Assembly: GCA_020852155.1 (NCBI GenBank)
Contig: JADZBJ010000232.1
Span: 1-13,164, forward strand
Direction: 5' to 3'
Length of the DNA: 13,164 nucleotides
DNA from: Saprospiraceae bacterium
Lineage (GTDB): Bacteria > Bacteroidota > Bacteroidia > Chitinophagales > Saprospiraceae
The notes beneath the pieces are model-generated. The model searched no databases and had not been told where the DNA came from. It worked only from the letters and a program-made list of their open reading frames with translations. Within the stretch, counting starts at the first letter, position 1, and each line of letters starts with the position of its first letter. Below, one piece after another: positions 6,066 through 13,164 of the stretch. The translations under genes and the position numbers were made by a program.

Positions 6066-7709
6066 TCAACTCAACCCTTGTTCGCGGAAAATACGATTGA
6101 GCCATCGCAGCATCAGGAATAGCGCGGCCGCAGCACCGGAGAGCAGCATAAAATTGAGCCAGAAAAAGTCCGCTTTATTGTCGTAGGTATCCCACGTGGA
6201 AGCGAGGAATCCGCTGAGTTTGTTGCCGAATGCCGTGGCTAATTGCCAGCCACCCATCATCAGGCCGGCCAGGTGTCGGGGCGCCATTTTGGATACCATC
6301 GAAAGGCCCATCGGACTGAGGCACAACTCCCCTACTGTGATCACGGCGTAAGTACTGATCAGCCATGACGCACTGGCTTTCACAGCGCCGTTGTGGCAGG
6401 AATAGACAGCCCAGATCGTGACTAATGTGGAAAGCGCCGAAACCAAAATACCCCAGCCAATTTTGGCTGGTGTGGACGGTTCTTTTTTACGTTTTCGGAG
6501 CCAACTGAAAAACCAGATCAACAAAGGCGTCAGGAACACCACGAAAAATGGATTGACGGACTGGAAAATTTCAGTTGAAATCAGCTTTGTCACTGAACCC
6601 TCTGCCGGCAATTCCGACGCCGGAATATTTTTGAAATAGGTCGGATACAAGGTGTCTTTGACGATGTTCCCTGCATCATTTCGGCTTACGCGGAAGTGTT
6701 CGTCAGTGACCGAAACCAGTGCCTTTTTATAGGTAATATCCTGGTTCATGCCCATAAATTTAGCCGGGCCTTCCATCCAGGTCGGATAGGTACGATCGGT
6801 GTAGTTATTGGCCCATTTGGTCAATACTGTTCCGTTTTGCTTGAAAATTGCCCAGAACAAGACCACAACAGCATAAATTGCCAGCAAAGCCTTAATGCGT
6901 GGCTTGTCTTCCGGCGCGGCTTTCCAGAGTGTCCAAAGGAAGAATGAAATAACCGGAATCAGCGCAAAGAAAAATGCATCGTTGGAGTCTGATCCGAATA
7001 CGTTACCCGGAATCATATACGCGCCGACCGCAACAGCGATAGCAGGCAACATAACCGATGAAAGCACCTGCATTAATCCGGCCTGACCTTGCGCCGGGGC
7101 CGAGGTTTGGGCTTCGCCAAACTCAAATTTGCGCCAGCCTATAGAAAACACAATCACACCAATGAACATACCGATACCTGCGGCCGCAAAAGCATACCCC
7201 CAGCCATACGTGTTGCGCAGGTATGCAGCCACGAAGTTGCAGATCAGCGCGCCAATGTTGATGCCCATGTAAAAAATGCTGTAACCGTCGTCTTTATGGG
7301 CGCGATACTTGTCCGTGTTGTACAAATTACCCAGCAAAGTGGCAATATTGGGCTTAAAAAAGCCATTTCCGACGACCATCACAGCCAAGGCCAGATAAAA
7401 GGTGGTCATGTTGTTGGGTATGGCCAGCATCAGGTAGCCAATACCCATCAGGCTGCCGCCAATGACAACACTTCGGCGGAAACCCAGCCAGCGGTCGGCC
7501 AGCAAGCCGCCAATAAATGGCGTGAGGTAGGCCATCGCAATGAACGTACCGTAAATATCGGCCGACTGGGTCATGTTCATAGACAACCCGCCCTTCTCGG
7601 CATCTTCCATGTACAGGGTGAAAATGCCAATCATGAGGTAATAGCCGAAGCGTTCCCACATTTCAGTTAAAAACAGATAGGGTAATCCGGACGGATGTTT
7701 CGAAAACAT
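6066..7709 (-). CDS. POT/PTR2 family proton-coupled peptide transporter
   Basis: A 547-residue inner-membrane protein that imports di- and tripeptides with protons. Family motifs are clear: ExxER as EMWER at 16-20, GGLLADRWLG at 67-76, GNGFFKPNI at 114-122 and the PTR2 signature FYMGINIGA at 146-154. FWAIFKQNGTVLTKWA at 285-300 is followed by a long non-membrane loop at about 300-380, then QSVNPFFVVFLTPLL at 383-397. Hydrophobic segments before and after the loop fit the usual 12-14 helices. The length is normal for the Bacteroidota members, which, as I recall, carry the same long loop; I did not compare. The start MFSKHPSGLPYLFLTEMWERF aligns with the typical family N-terminus, so the ATG at 7709 is secure. 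A TAnnTTTG promoter lies upstream at 7831-7838. The gene stands alone; the next gene upstream ends 136 bp away. Confidence 0.95.
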   Translation of the reverse strand: MFSKHPSGLPYLFLTEMWERFGYYLMIGIFTLYMEDAEKGGLSMNMTQSADIYGTFIAMAYLTPFIGGLLADRWLGFRRSVVIGGSLMGIGYLMLAIPNNMTTFYLALAVMVVGNGFFKPNIATLLGNLYNTDKYRAHKDDGYSIFYMGINIGALICNFVAAYLRNTYGWGYAFAAAGIGMFIGVIVFSIGWRKFEFGEAQTSAPAQGQAGLMQVLSSVMLPAIAVAVGAYMIPGNVFGSDSNDAFFFALIPVISFFLWTLWKAAPEDKPRIKALLAIYAVVVLFWAIFKQNGTVLTKWANNYTDRTYPTWMEGPAKFMGMNQDITYKKALVSVTDEHFRVSRNDAGNIVKDTLYPTYFKNIPASELPAEGSVTKLISTEIFQSVNPFFVVFLTPLLIWFFSWLRKRKKEPSTPAKIGWGILVSALSTLVTIWAVYSCHNGAVKASASWLISTYAVITVGELCLSPMGLSMVSKMAPRHLAGLMMGGWQLATAFGNKLSGFLASTWDTYDNKADFFWLNFMLLSGAAAALFLMLRWLNRIFREQGLS

Positions 7710-7830
7710 ACAGGTTGGTTTTAGTTAATTCGTAAAAACTCGGGTGAAGGCCAGGAGTGAAAATTGGATAAAAAAAATCTACGCTCCCTTCCTTTTACCT
7801 TCAGGTTCCTACGGGCAAAGATTTTGAAAC

Positions 7831-7838
7831 CAAACGTA
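7831..7838 (-). promoter_or_regulatory. Bacteroidota -7 promoter element for the peptide transporter
   Basis: On the minus strand this reads TACGTTTG, an exact TAnnTTTG match. A TTG (complement of 7855-7857) lies 16 bp further upstream, slightly closer than usual. Transcription from here would give a leader of about 115 nt before the ATG at 7709. Confidence 0.55.
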
Positions 7839-7845
7839 TATTTTG

Positions 7846-8550
7846 TTATTCCGGCAAAAAATGTCTGATTTTTTCTGCCAGAATCGAATATCCTTGACCA
7901 TTCAGGTGAATTCCGTCGGCTGAATATTGCACAGACAACAACCCTTGCGGATCGGTCAGGTGGCTGTAAACATCAATATACGGCAGCGCATAACGATAGG
8001 CAATACGCGAAATGCGCTCATTCAGTTGGCGAATGTTGGCCGGATCAAGGCCGGTATTTTTGATGTCATTGTTGATCGGCAAGACGCTCAACAGGAACAA
8101 TTCCGTGCCCGGCTTGCGCTCACGAATTGCCGCCACGACGGTCTGGTATCGTTCAGCCGTTTCATCAGGCGTGCTCCCCAGTACGAGGTCATTGACGCCA
8201 ACCAGCAGAAAAATTTTTGCAGGGTCATGGCGCAGCACTTCATCCAGGCGTTGCAGAATTCCCTGCGTCTGGTCGCCGGTAATGCCACGATTCAGCACCT
8301 GAAGCGAATCGAGGTGCAACAACTCCGCCCATTCGCATTGTTCTATCTGACTATCGCCCAGCATGACGACACTTCCGGGCACGGCCGGAAGGCGCTGAAA
8401 CAGTTCAACACGGTGCGCATACAATCCGGACTCGTTATGGCGCAGCCGCGACAAGGCATACGTCCATCCGCCGAGTCTGTTCAAGGCGTAACCCAGGGCA
8501 ATTACCCCTAAAAGGTTGATGAACAGCGAGAGGCCAAACAAGTATTTCAT
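7846..8550 (-). CDS. SGNH/GDSL-family hydrolase, membrane-anchored or exported
   Basis: A 234-residue protein. Residues 4-24 are hydrophobic and serve as a signal anchor or signal peptide, placing the enzyme on the periplasmic side. The SGNH blocks are in order: block I GDSQ with nucleophile Ser67, block II NRGITGD with Gly89, block III GVND with Asn120, and block V DGIHLN with Asp212 and His215. All catalytic residues are present and the length is normal for the lipase/acylesterase group. The ATG overlaps the TGA of the M23 peptidase gene (ATGA at 8547-8550), so the two are translationally coupled. Substrate is unknown; given the partner, removal of acetyl groups from peptidoglycan or another envelope glycan is a reasonable inference, while a lysophospholipase/thioesterase role is the main alternative. 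Confidence 0.9.
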   Translation of the reverse strand: MKYLFGLSLFINLLGVIALGYALNRLGGWTYALSRLRHNESGLYAHRVELFQRLPAVPGSVVMLGDSQIEQCEWAELLHLDSLQVLNRGITGDQTQGILQRLDEVLRHDPAKIFLLVGVNDLVLGSTPDETAERYQTVVAAIRERKPGTELFLLSVLPINNDIKNTGLDPANIRQLNERISRIAYRYALPYIDVYSHLTDPQGLLSVQYSADGIHLNGQGYSILAEKIRHFLPE

Positions 8551-10307
8551 CGAAGGAAAGTCTTTTCAAATACGCTTTCATTGCCACGGTCGTCGCTGAC
8601 GACCAATCGAAGCAAGTGTTCGCCAGGGCCGGTGCGCGCATCGAAAGTGTGTTTGAGGCGATTATTCTTTTTGTCAAATTCAAAAAGCACCCACTGACCG
8701 TCAATCGTACCGCGATAGCGCAAACCCTCGGCAGTGCCACTAACCGCGAAATTGTCGCGAATCCGGAAACTCATTTCTTTTTTCTTGCGCAAGTCGGCAG
8801 TGAACCCCGTAGGCGTAATGCCCGGCGGTACGGTGTCTGTCATGATGCAATACGCGCCAAAACTGCGCACCTGCGTGCTCAGGTACTCACCCTTCCATTC
8901 GCCGCCGCAGTTGTCGGGCCGCCCGTCGCCACATCGCGCGACGACGGCTTGAGGCTTGAGGTGTTGAGGCAATCCGTGAGGTTTCAGGCTTAGGGAGAAA
9001 TTTTTGTGTACCGGCGTTTGCATCCTGTGCAGGTGATGCAACGACGAATACATGTTGTCTTCCTCTGGTGGCGTGACGACATATTCCATTTTCAAATCCT
9101 CATACAGGCACCCCGGCGACATGGCCATTTTGAAATCTTCCAGGTCAATGCGATTTTCTTTGTTTTGGGCAAACTCGTATTGATATGGCGGATTGTTGAA
9201 AGTTTCCATATTGGCTTCGTCGCGCAGTACCCAGAATTGGAGTTTCGTTGTGTTACCTCGCGCGTCAGCGACATTGACGGTGATTTTCACAGGTTTTTCC
9301 TTGTAAATGGCGATGCTGCCCAGGGTTTCTGTGCGCGTATAATTGCCCAGCCGATCGCCGGGCAAAACAAACAAACGATGAAACCACGCGCCTTGACGCT
9401 GCCTGGCAGGATAGTCAATGTGCGCATTCATGTAGCGCGTATCATCCATGTCAAATTCGTTGATGCGCCACTCGTACGACAACTGGTCATCCACGAGCAT
9501 GGACAGTTTGTAAATGCCGTTGTCGTTGCGGAATCCCGTCATTTCATCGTAGGCTTTGACGCCAAATCCGATACGCCAGCCACCCACCAGAACGGTATCG
9601 CCCTCCAGGCCAATACGGCCTTTTTTATCTTTTTTCAAAGGGAAAGTACGGCTGCCCAACACCTGCCGGTGATCGTCGAGGAAATAGACTTTCATGTCGC
9701 GCAAATCGGGCGCTACTTCATCTGGAATGCCGAGGTTGAACAACTGCGGGTTAACGGCTTTGCCGGTTGTATTTCGGATTTCAAAATGCAGGTGTGGCCC
9801 GGAACTGCTGCCGGTATTACCTAATTTACCAATTTCCTGACCTTTTTTAATCCTGAATTGCTCCGGCGACGGATTGAGTTCGACCTCAAAAGTTTCCTTT
9901 TTGTATTGCTGTTCCTTGACCCAGGCTGCGATCTCGGGCGCGAATACTTCGAGGTGGGCATATACGGTGGTGTAGCCGTTCGGATGTTTGATATAAAGCA
10001 CATTGCCGTAGCCCGAAGATTGCACTTTAATCAGATCCACTACGCCGTCGGCAGCGGCATAAATTGGCTGACCCGTACCGCCGGTTGCGCTTTTAAAATC
10101 AAGTCCCGCATGAAAATGGTCGGGCCGCAATTCACCAAACGTGCCGGTCAGGCGCAACTGCCCATCCACCGGGCATTGGAAATAATTTTTAGGATAATCA
10201 TCCGGCTCAGGCGCAGCATCAACAGGCAAATCCGTGTCCCGATGAGCGACAAAGGCAAAAGCCAGCATGGAAAAACCCAGGGCAAGTAGCAGATGACGTA
10301 TATTCAT
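8547..10307 (-). CDS. Secreted M23 family zinc metallopeptidase (LytM-like), with long C-terminal beta-rich region
   Basis: A 586-residue protein from the ATG at 10307. Residues 1-21 are a signal peptide (MNIRHLLLALGFSMLAFAFV). The peptidase domain spans about 45-195: HAGLD gives zinc ligands His66 and Asp70, YAHL gives His118, and SSGPHLHFE gives His172 and zinc ligand His174. The family cuts peptide cross-bridges in peptidoglycan, and these residues suggest an active enzyme. Residues 200-586 form a long tail that looks beta-rich, ending in LVVSDDRGNESVFEKTFLR, typical of Ig-like domains. The frame is open to an ATG at 10397, but that would put 30 polar residues before the signal peptide, so 10307 is preferred. 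The stop overlaps the SGNH hydrolase start. No convincing TAnnTTTG element lies directly upstream. Confidence 0.92.
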   Translation of the reverse strand: MNIRHLLLALGFSMLAFAFVAHRDTDLPVDAAPEPDDYPKNYFQCPVDGQLRLTGTFGELRPDHFHAGLDFKSATGGTGQPIYAAADGVVDLIKVQSSGYGNVLYIKHPNGYTTVYAHLEVFAPEIAAWVKEQQYKKETFEVELNPSPEQFRIKKGQEIGKLGNTGSSSGPHLHFEIRNTTGKAVNPQLFNLGIPDEVAPDLRDMKVYFLDDHRQVLGSRTFPLKKDKKGRIGLEGDTVLVGGWRIGFGVKAYDEMTGFRNDNGIYKLSMLVDDQLSYEWRINEFDMDDTRYMNAHIDYPARQRQGAWFHRLFVLPGDRLGNYTRTETLGSIAIYKEKPVKITVNVADARGNTTKLQFWVLRDEANMETFNNPPYQYEFAQNKENRIDLEDFKMAMSPGCLYEDLKMEYVVTPPEEDNMYSSLHHLHRMQTPVHKNFSLSLKPHGLPQHLKPQAVVARCGDGRPDNCGGEWKGEYLSTQVRSFGAYCIMTDTVPPGITPTGFTADLRKKKEMSFRIRDNFAVSGTAEGLRYRGTIDGQWVLFEFDKKNNRLKHTFDARTGPGEHLLRLVVSDDRGNESVFEKTFLR

Positions 10308-10477
10308 GGTATGTAAAGACGCGTGGGGCGTATGTTTTTTAGAGGTTGTACTGGAATCAGATTCTGGCCTGCTCTCGAAATAGCATTGACGGGTCACCCG
10401 TGCGTGTTTATTCAGGCAGTTGTGTAGCTAAATTAAGGAATTGCCTGGAATTGAGGTACACTACGACAAATTGGCCG

Positions 10478-10520
10478 AAAAAATCAAAGGGCTTCCCGGG
10501 ATTTACCCGAAAAGCCCTTT
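10478..10520 (-). terminator. Rho-independent terminator of tRNA-Leu
   Basis: On the minus strand the hairpin AAAGGGCTTTTCGGG / CCCGGGAAGCCCTTT, with a short loop and two G-U pairs, is followed by GATTTTTT (complement of 10478-10485). It starts just after the tRNA 3' end. Confidence 0.85.
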
Positions 10521-10522
10521 TG

Positions 10523-10605
10523 TGACCACGACTGGAGTCGAACCAGCACATCCGAAGGACACTACCCCCTCAAAGTAGCGCGTCTACCAATTCCGCCACG
10601 TGGCC
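10523..10605 (-). tRNA. tRNA-Leu (anticodon GAG)
   Basis: An 83-nt class II tRNA. The acceptor 5' strand GGCCACG pairs with CGTGGTC with one G-U pair, and A is the discriminator base. The D-arm is GCGGAATTGGTAGACGC. The anticodon stem CTACT/GGTAG encloses the 7-nt loop TTGAGGG, giving anticodon GAG. The long variable arm TCCTTCGGA and the T-arm GCTGG-TTCGACT-CCAGT are present. CCA is not encoded. It has its own promoter and terminator. Confidence 0.96.
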
Positions 10606-10629
10606 ATGCTGCTTTTTAAAAAGCGGGTG

Positions 10630-10637
10630 CAAAGATA
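10630..10637 (-). promoter_or_regulatory. -7 promoter element of tRNA-Leu
   Basis: On the minus strand this reads TATCTTTG, an exact TAnnTTTG match, ending 24 bp before the tRNA 5' end, the close spacing expected for a tRNA promoter. No clear TTG at -33 was found. The rest of 10638-10815 holds no gene that I can see. Confidence 0.65.
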
Positions 10638-10815
10638 CTATCGTTTTTTAAAAAAGAAAACAGGAGCATTGAATTTTATGCAGATGTCTCATAAGTAGAT
10701 TTATGATGAACCGCCCAAGGCGCTAAAATTGCTATTTTTTGATTTTCAAGATCAGACTTGTTGCGACGGGGTGCTCCATAAAAAAACAAAAAGTTTTTTA
10801 TTTAAAACAAAAAAC

Positions 10816-10823
10816 TACTTTTG
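10816..10823 (+). promoter_or_regulatory. -7 promoter element for the endonuclease gene
   Basis: This reads TACTTTTG, matching TAnnTTTG, about 100 bp before the ATG at 10925. The upstream stretch is A/T-rich with no clear -33 TTG. A start here gives a leader of about 95 nt that contains the 7-bp repeats at 10889-10920. Confidence 0.5.
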
Positions 10824-10888
10824 TCGAAACAAATCTGTACAGATTTTCCAAACACCATCTGCGACCTAAGCACCTCATTATCAAAAAA

Positions 10889-10920
10889 CTAATCACTCAC
10901 CGCTAACCACTTACCACTAC
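10889..10920. repeat. 7-bp tandem repeats (CTWACCA type) before the endonuclease gene
   Basis: The units ctaatca, ctcaccg, ctaacca, cttacca and a partial ctac run in tandem up to a few bases before the ATG at 10925. The tract is purely A/C/T-biased with a single G. Confidence 0.6.
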
Positions 10921-10924
10921 AAAA

Positions 10925-11845
10925 ATGTCACGTCGTTCTGATTCCGATTCTGGTGGATTTCTGTTTAAAACGGGCATTTTCGCCGTTTTGGCAGGCGCTG
11001 CTTTCTGGATTTTCAATCAATTTTCAGGCAATAAAAACCCCGACCCTGCGCCAGATCGGCCAGTTGTTGAGCAGGCGCCCACAGAAGCGACCACCACACC
11101 TGAAAAGAGTGTCCCGCAAATACCCGACGAATTATTGCCTGCACTGCCCGACGGCTACCAACTCGTACTGCATACCTATTTCGCGCTGGCCTATTCCGAG
11201 CCACACGAACAGGCCGGTTGGGTGGCCTATGAAATCAACCGAAACCGATTGAATGAAAACTGGGTGGATCGCGCCAACACATTCAGGCCCGACCCGGAAG
11301 TGCAAACCGAAAGCGCCACACCGCGCGACTATATGAGCAGCGGCTATGACAAAGGGCACCTTTGCCCGGCAGCAGATATGGCCTTCAGTGAACTGGCCAT
11401 GGACGAGACTTTTCTGATGAGCAATATGAGTCCGCAGGATCGCGGTTTTAATGCCGGAATCTGGCGCGAACTGGAAGAACTTTCGCGCGACTGGGGCAGA
11501 AAATTCAAAAAACTATACGTCGTCACCGGGCCGGTGCTCAAGGGGACAGGAAAAGGCCAGATCGGTTTCAGCAAAGTCACCGTTCCAGAACAATTTTACA
11601 AAGTGTTGTTAGCGCCCGACCAACAGCGCGCCATTGCCTTCGTATTGCCCAATGCCCGAAGTACAAAACCTGTTATGGATTTTGCCTGCTCAATCAACGA
11701 CGTCGAAGCCCTGACGGGCATGAATTTTTTCCCGAAACTGCTCGGCGGCATGGGTGAAGAACTGGAAGGCTCACTGGATAAAGATGCCTGGCCCATCAAC
11801 ACAGAACGCTACCGCAAACGCGTCGAAGAATGGAATGATCGGTAA
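10925..11845 (+). CDS. DNA/RNA non-specific endonuclease (NUC1 type), membrane-anchored
   Basis: A 306-residue protein. Residues 12-33 are a single hydrophobic helix after a short Ser/Arg/Asp-rich start, so it is probably a membrane-anchored or exported enzyme. Residues 38-75 form a Pro/Thr/Glu-rich linker. The nuclease domain spans about 78-300. DKGHLCPAAD at 142-151 is the DRGH active-site motif, here with Lys for Arg and His145 as the general base. NMSPQDRGFNAGIWRELE at 167-184 carries Asn176, the magnesium ligand of the family. YVVTGPVL at 198-205 is also conserved. These residues indicate an active enzyme cutting DNA and RNA without sequence preference, probably outside the cytoplasm for nutrient or eDNA use. 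No immunity gene is adjacent. It has its own likely promoter at 10816-10823. Confidence 0.93.
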   Translation: MSRRSDSDSGGFLFKTGIFAVLAGAAFWIFNQFSGNKNPDPAPDRPVVEQAPTEATTTPEKSVPQIPDELLPALPDGYQLVLHTYFALAYSEPHEQAGWVAYEINRNRLNENWVDRANTFRPDPEVQTESATPRDYMSSGYDKGHLCPAADMAFSELAMDETFLMSNMSPQDRGFNAGIWRELEELSRDWGRKFKKLYVVTGPVLKGTGKGQIGFSKVTVPEQFYKVLLAPDQQRAIAFVLPNARSTKPVMDFACSINDVEALTGMNFFPKLLGGMGEELEGSLDKDAWPINTERYRKRVEEWNDR

Positions 11846-11905
11846 AGTTGAAGGTTGAAGGAGTTGAAGGGGTTGAAGGTTGAAATAGTTGAAGGTTGAA
11901 GGCGG
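11846..11905. repeat. Degenerate GTTGAAG tandem repeat after the endonuclease stop
   Basis: Seven copies of GTTGAA(G) occur directly after the stop codon, with 0-2 extra bases between them (gttgaaggttgaaggagttg and onward). The period is about 7-9 bp and G/A bias is strong on the plus strand. Positions 11906-12043 hold no gene beyond the promoter element at 11979-11986. Confidence 0.75.
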
Positions 11906-11978
11906 TTAATAAACAGCAACAAAGGGCAGCAAAAAGAAAAATAAAGCAACAAGAAGCAAAATAAATACACTTTTCGTT

Positions 11979-11986
11979 TAGGTTTG
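11979..11986 (+). promoter_or_regulatory. -7 promoter element for the membrane protein/HTH pair
   Basis: This reads TAGGTTTG, an exact TAnnTTTG match, 57 bp before the ATG at 12044. No clear -33 TTG was found. Confidence 0.5.
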
Positions 11987-12043
11987 CATCGTCATACCGG
12001 AACGCATCCGGTGTATTGTTTCACCTAAATAAATTGTTGCCTT

Positions 12044-12736
12044 ATGTCATCTGTCAAGGATTCTCTTCAAATGGCTTTTGAAGTCTTTCAAGATCGCGCT
12101 GCCTATTTTGAAAAAGTAGGAGAAGACGCTTATCCAACAGCCATAATTCGAGGACAATTGCTGATTATCATTGGCGCAGCCATGATATATGGCGCTGTAA
12201 TGGGTCGTTACAACGGCGGCTTGCAAGCCATTTCATCAGCCTTAAAACTACCTGCACTGGTACTATTTACGCTGTTTATTTGTTTCCCGTCATTTTATAT
12301 AGTTCAGCTGATGCTGGGTTCGACGATGAAACTCCGGCAATTGTCGGTTATCCTTTTCGGAGGATTCGTCATGCTGACAATTTTACTATTGGCATTTGCA
12401 CCGATCTCATTGTTTTTTCAATTATCGGGAAGTCCGTATGCGTTTTTGCAATTGCTGCACTTTATGACCTTCACATTTGCAGGTTTTTGGAGTATGCGCA
12501 CGGTATCGGAAGCCTTAACGACGGCTTGTGAAAAAAGAGGCATTTACCCCAAAATTGGCATCACTGTTTTCAGAATCTGGATATTTATTCTTGCCTTTGT
12601 GGGCATTCAGTTATCCTGGAATCTGAGGCCATTCATCGGCAGCCAGGATATGGCTTTTGAATGGTTCAGAAGCGGCACGCAGGGTAATATTTATGCAACG
12701 TTATTTGCCGCCCTCGGAAGGTTGATGGGCCTGTAA
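12044..12736 (+). CDS. Integral membrane protein of unknown function, five predicted helices
   Basis: A 230-residue protein. The N-terminus (1-35) is soluble and amphipathic (SVKDSLQMAFEVFQDRAAYF). Hydrophobic segments lie at about 36-53, 68-92, 99-124, 132-150 and 174-193. Motifs such as SALKLPALVLFTLFICFPSFY and QLMLGSTMKLRQ belong to a family of small membrane proteins I have seen in Bacteroidota and Cyanobacteria, without an assigned function; that recollection is not a database result. No catalytic or ligand site is visible. The HTH gene begins 13 bp after its stop, so the two are probably one operon from the promoter at 11979. Confidence 0.8.
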   Translation: MSSVKDSLQMAFEVFQDRAAYFEKVGEDAYPTAIIRGQLLIIIGAAMIYGAVMGRYNGGLQAISSALKLPALVLFTLFICFPSFYIVQLMLGSTMKLRQLSVILFGGFVMLTILLLAFAPISLFFQLSGSPYAFLQLLHFMTFTFAGFWSMRTVSEALTTACEKRGIYPKIGITVFRIWIFILAFVGIQLSWNLRPFIGSQDMAFEWFRSGTQGNIYATLFAALGRLMGL

Positions 12737-12749
12737 GCGCACATTGAAA

Positions 12750-12956
12750 ATGAACGACATCATGACATTGGAAGAGGTGGCTGCTTACCTCAAAATGCAG
12801 CCCAAAACCATTTACGCCTGGGCGCAGACGGGCAAAATCCCTGCTGCCAAATTAGGCAAGGAATGGCGTTTCCGACGCGACATCATTGACCGATGGTTTG
12901 TCCAGCATATTGATGAAAAATTCAAGGATTTGCTGGACAACAATAAGCAGGAATAA
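12750..12956 (+). CDS. Excisionase-like helix-turn-helix protein (MerR/HTH_17 type)
   Basis: A 68-residue DNA-binding protein. MTLEEVAAYLKMQPKTIYAWAQTGKIPAAKLGKEWRFRRDIIDRWF is the classic pattern of the HTH_17 excisionase-family domain: a helix, a turn with KTIYAWA, a wing with GKEWRF, and a final helix. An upstream TTG at 12744 is in frame, but the ATG at 12750 is a better start. The protein is almost only the DNA-binding domain, with a short acidic tail (DEKFKDLLDNNKQE). Such proteins may be true excisionases or small regulators. No integrase is nearby, and the gene is 13 bp behind the membrane protein, which favours a regulator. Confidence 0.85.
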   Translation: MNDIMTLEEVAAYLKMQPKTIYAWAQTGKIPAAKLGKEWRFRRDIIDRWFVQHIDEKFKDLLDNNKQE

Positions 12957-12973
12957 CGGAAATGGAAATATAA

Positions 12974-13164
12974 TCAACTGGCAATGAGCGCAATAGCCGC
13001 CACGGCCAGTGCAATACCTATCCAGTTTATTTTTGACAAGCGTTCGTGAAACAGCGCAATAGCGCCAAAGGTCGTGACCACAATGATGCCGATATTAATG
13101 ACTGGAAAGACAAACGAACCTTCCAGCCCGGAATCCAGCGCCATAAGGGTAAACAGCATCGAAC
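12974..13164 (-). CDS. EamA/DMT-family transporter, 3' end only
   Basis: The frame is open to the right edge, so the start lies outside the window. The visible 63 residues contain two hydrophobic helices (about VFPVINIGIIVVTTFGAIALF and INWIGIALAVAAIALIAS) separated by the HERLSKIN loop. This is the typical end of an EamA repeat (helix, F-x-E-R-L, helix). EamA proteins are ten-helix exporters of amino acids or other metabolites; substrate cannot be told. It converges with the HTH gene, 17 bp apart. Confidence 0.8.
   Translation of the reverse strand, partial: SMLFTLMALDSGLEGSFVFPVINIGIIVVTTFGAIALFHERLSKINWIGIALAVAAIALIAS

Noticed and set aside
7089..7670. 193-codon open frame on the plus strand
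   Set aside because: Antisense to the conserved N-terminal half of the peptide transporter; low-complexity composition without recognisable features.
7927..8511. 194-codon open frame on the plus strand
   Set aside because: Antisense to the SGNH hydrolase with all its catalytic blocks intact.
9006..9824. 272-codon open frame on the plus strand
   Set aside because: It lies opposite the M23 peptidase, which has clear active-site motifs; the plus-strand translation is rich in His/Val/Arg without any domain and is a shadow.
10523..10605. tRNA-Leu as an island attachment site
   Set aside because: No integrase, no repeat of the tRNA 3' end in the window, and normal core genes on both sides.
11846..11905. 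GTTGAAG repeats as a CRISPR array
   Set aside because: Units are 7-9 bp and directly adjacent, with no spacers and no cas genes.

Overview
The window looks like a Bacteroidota chromosome, most likely from the Saprospiria group. Three things point there. Secreted proteins end in type IX secretion (T9SS) C-terminal sorting domains (one with a PKD domain). Several gene starts are preceded by the Bacteroidota -7 promoter element TAnnTTTG. The low-complexity 7-8 bp tandem repeats between genes fit as well. I cannot name the species from the sequence.

Layout. 1-3711 (all minus strand) holds T9SS cargo genes: the 5' part of a beta-propeller-like surface protein that runs off the left edge, an intact paralogue of it with PKD and sorting domains, and a small sorting-domain protein whose frame is broken by what looks like a single missing base. 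3650-5850 is an AT-rich, decaying accessory segment. It carries a lipoprotein overlapping the end of a broken polymorphic-toxin C-terminus (NNCADF motif, internal stop, 5' end lost), an Imm26-like immunity gene, and three unrelated inverted-repeat (MITE-like) elements, one of which interrupts the toxin. 5880-5946 is a long near-perfect palindrome.

From about 6060 onward the sequence is ordinary, more GC-rich core genome. It holds a POT/PTR2 peptide transporter, an SGNH hydrolase translationally coupled to a secreted M23 peptidase, and a tRNA-Leu(GAG) with its own promoter and terminator, all on the minus strand. On the plus strand are a membrane-anchored NUC1-type endonuclease, a five-helix membrane protein of unknown function followed at once by an excisionase-like HTH protein, and then the 3' end of an EamA-type transporter on the minus strand at the right edge.

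How the genes fit together. The M23/SGNH pair is probably one cell-envelope unit. The 3812-5526 segment reads as a remnant array of toxin tips and immunity genes, of the kind found downstream of Rhs or other polymorphic toxins, now being taken apart by small mobile elements. The T9SS genes are a duplicated family of exported proteins. I saw no complete novel defence system. The most notable material is the decayed toxin/immunity segment with its three inverted-repeat elements.
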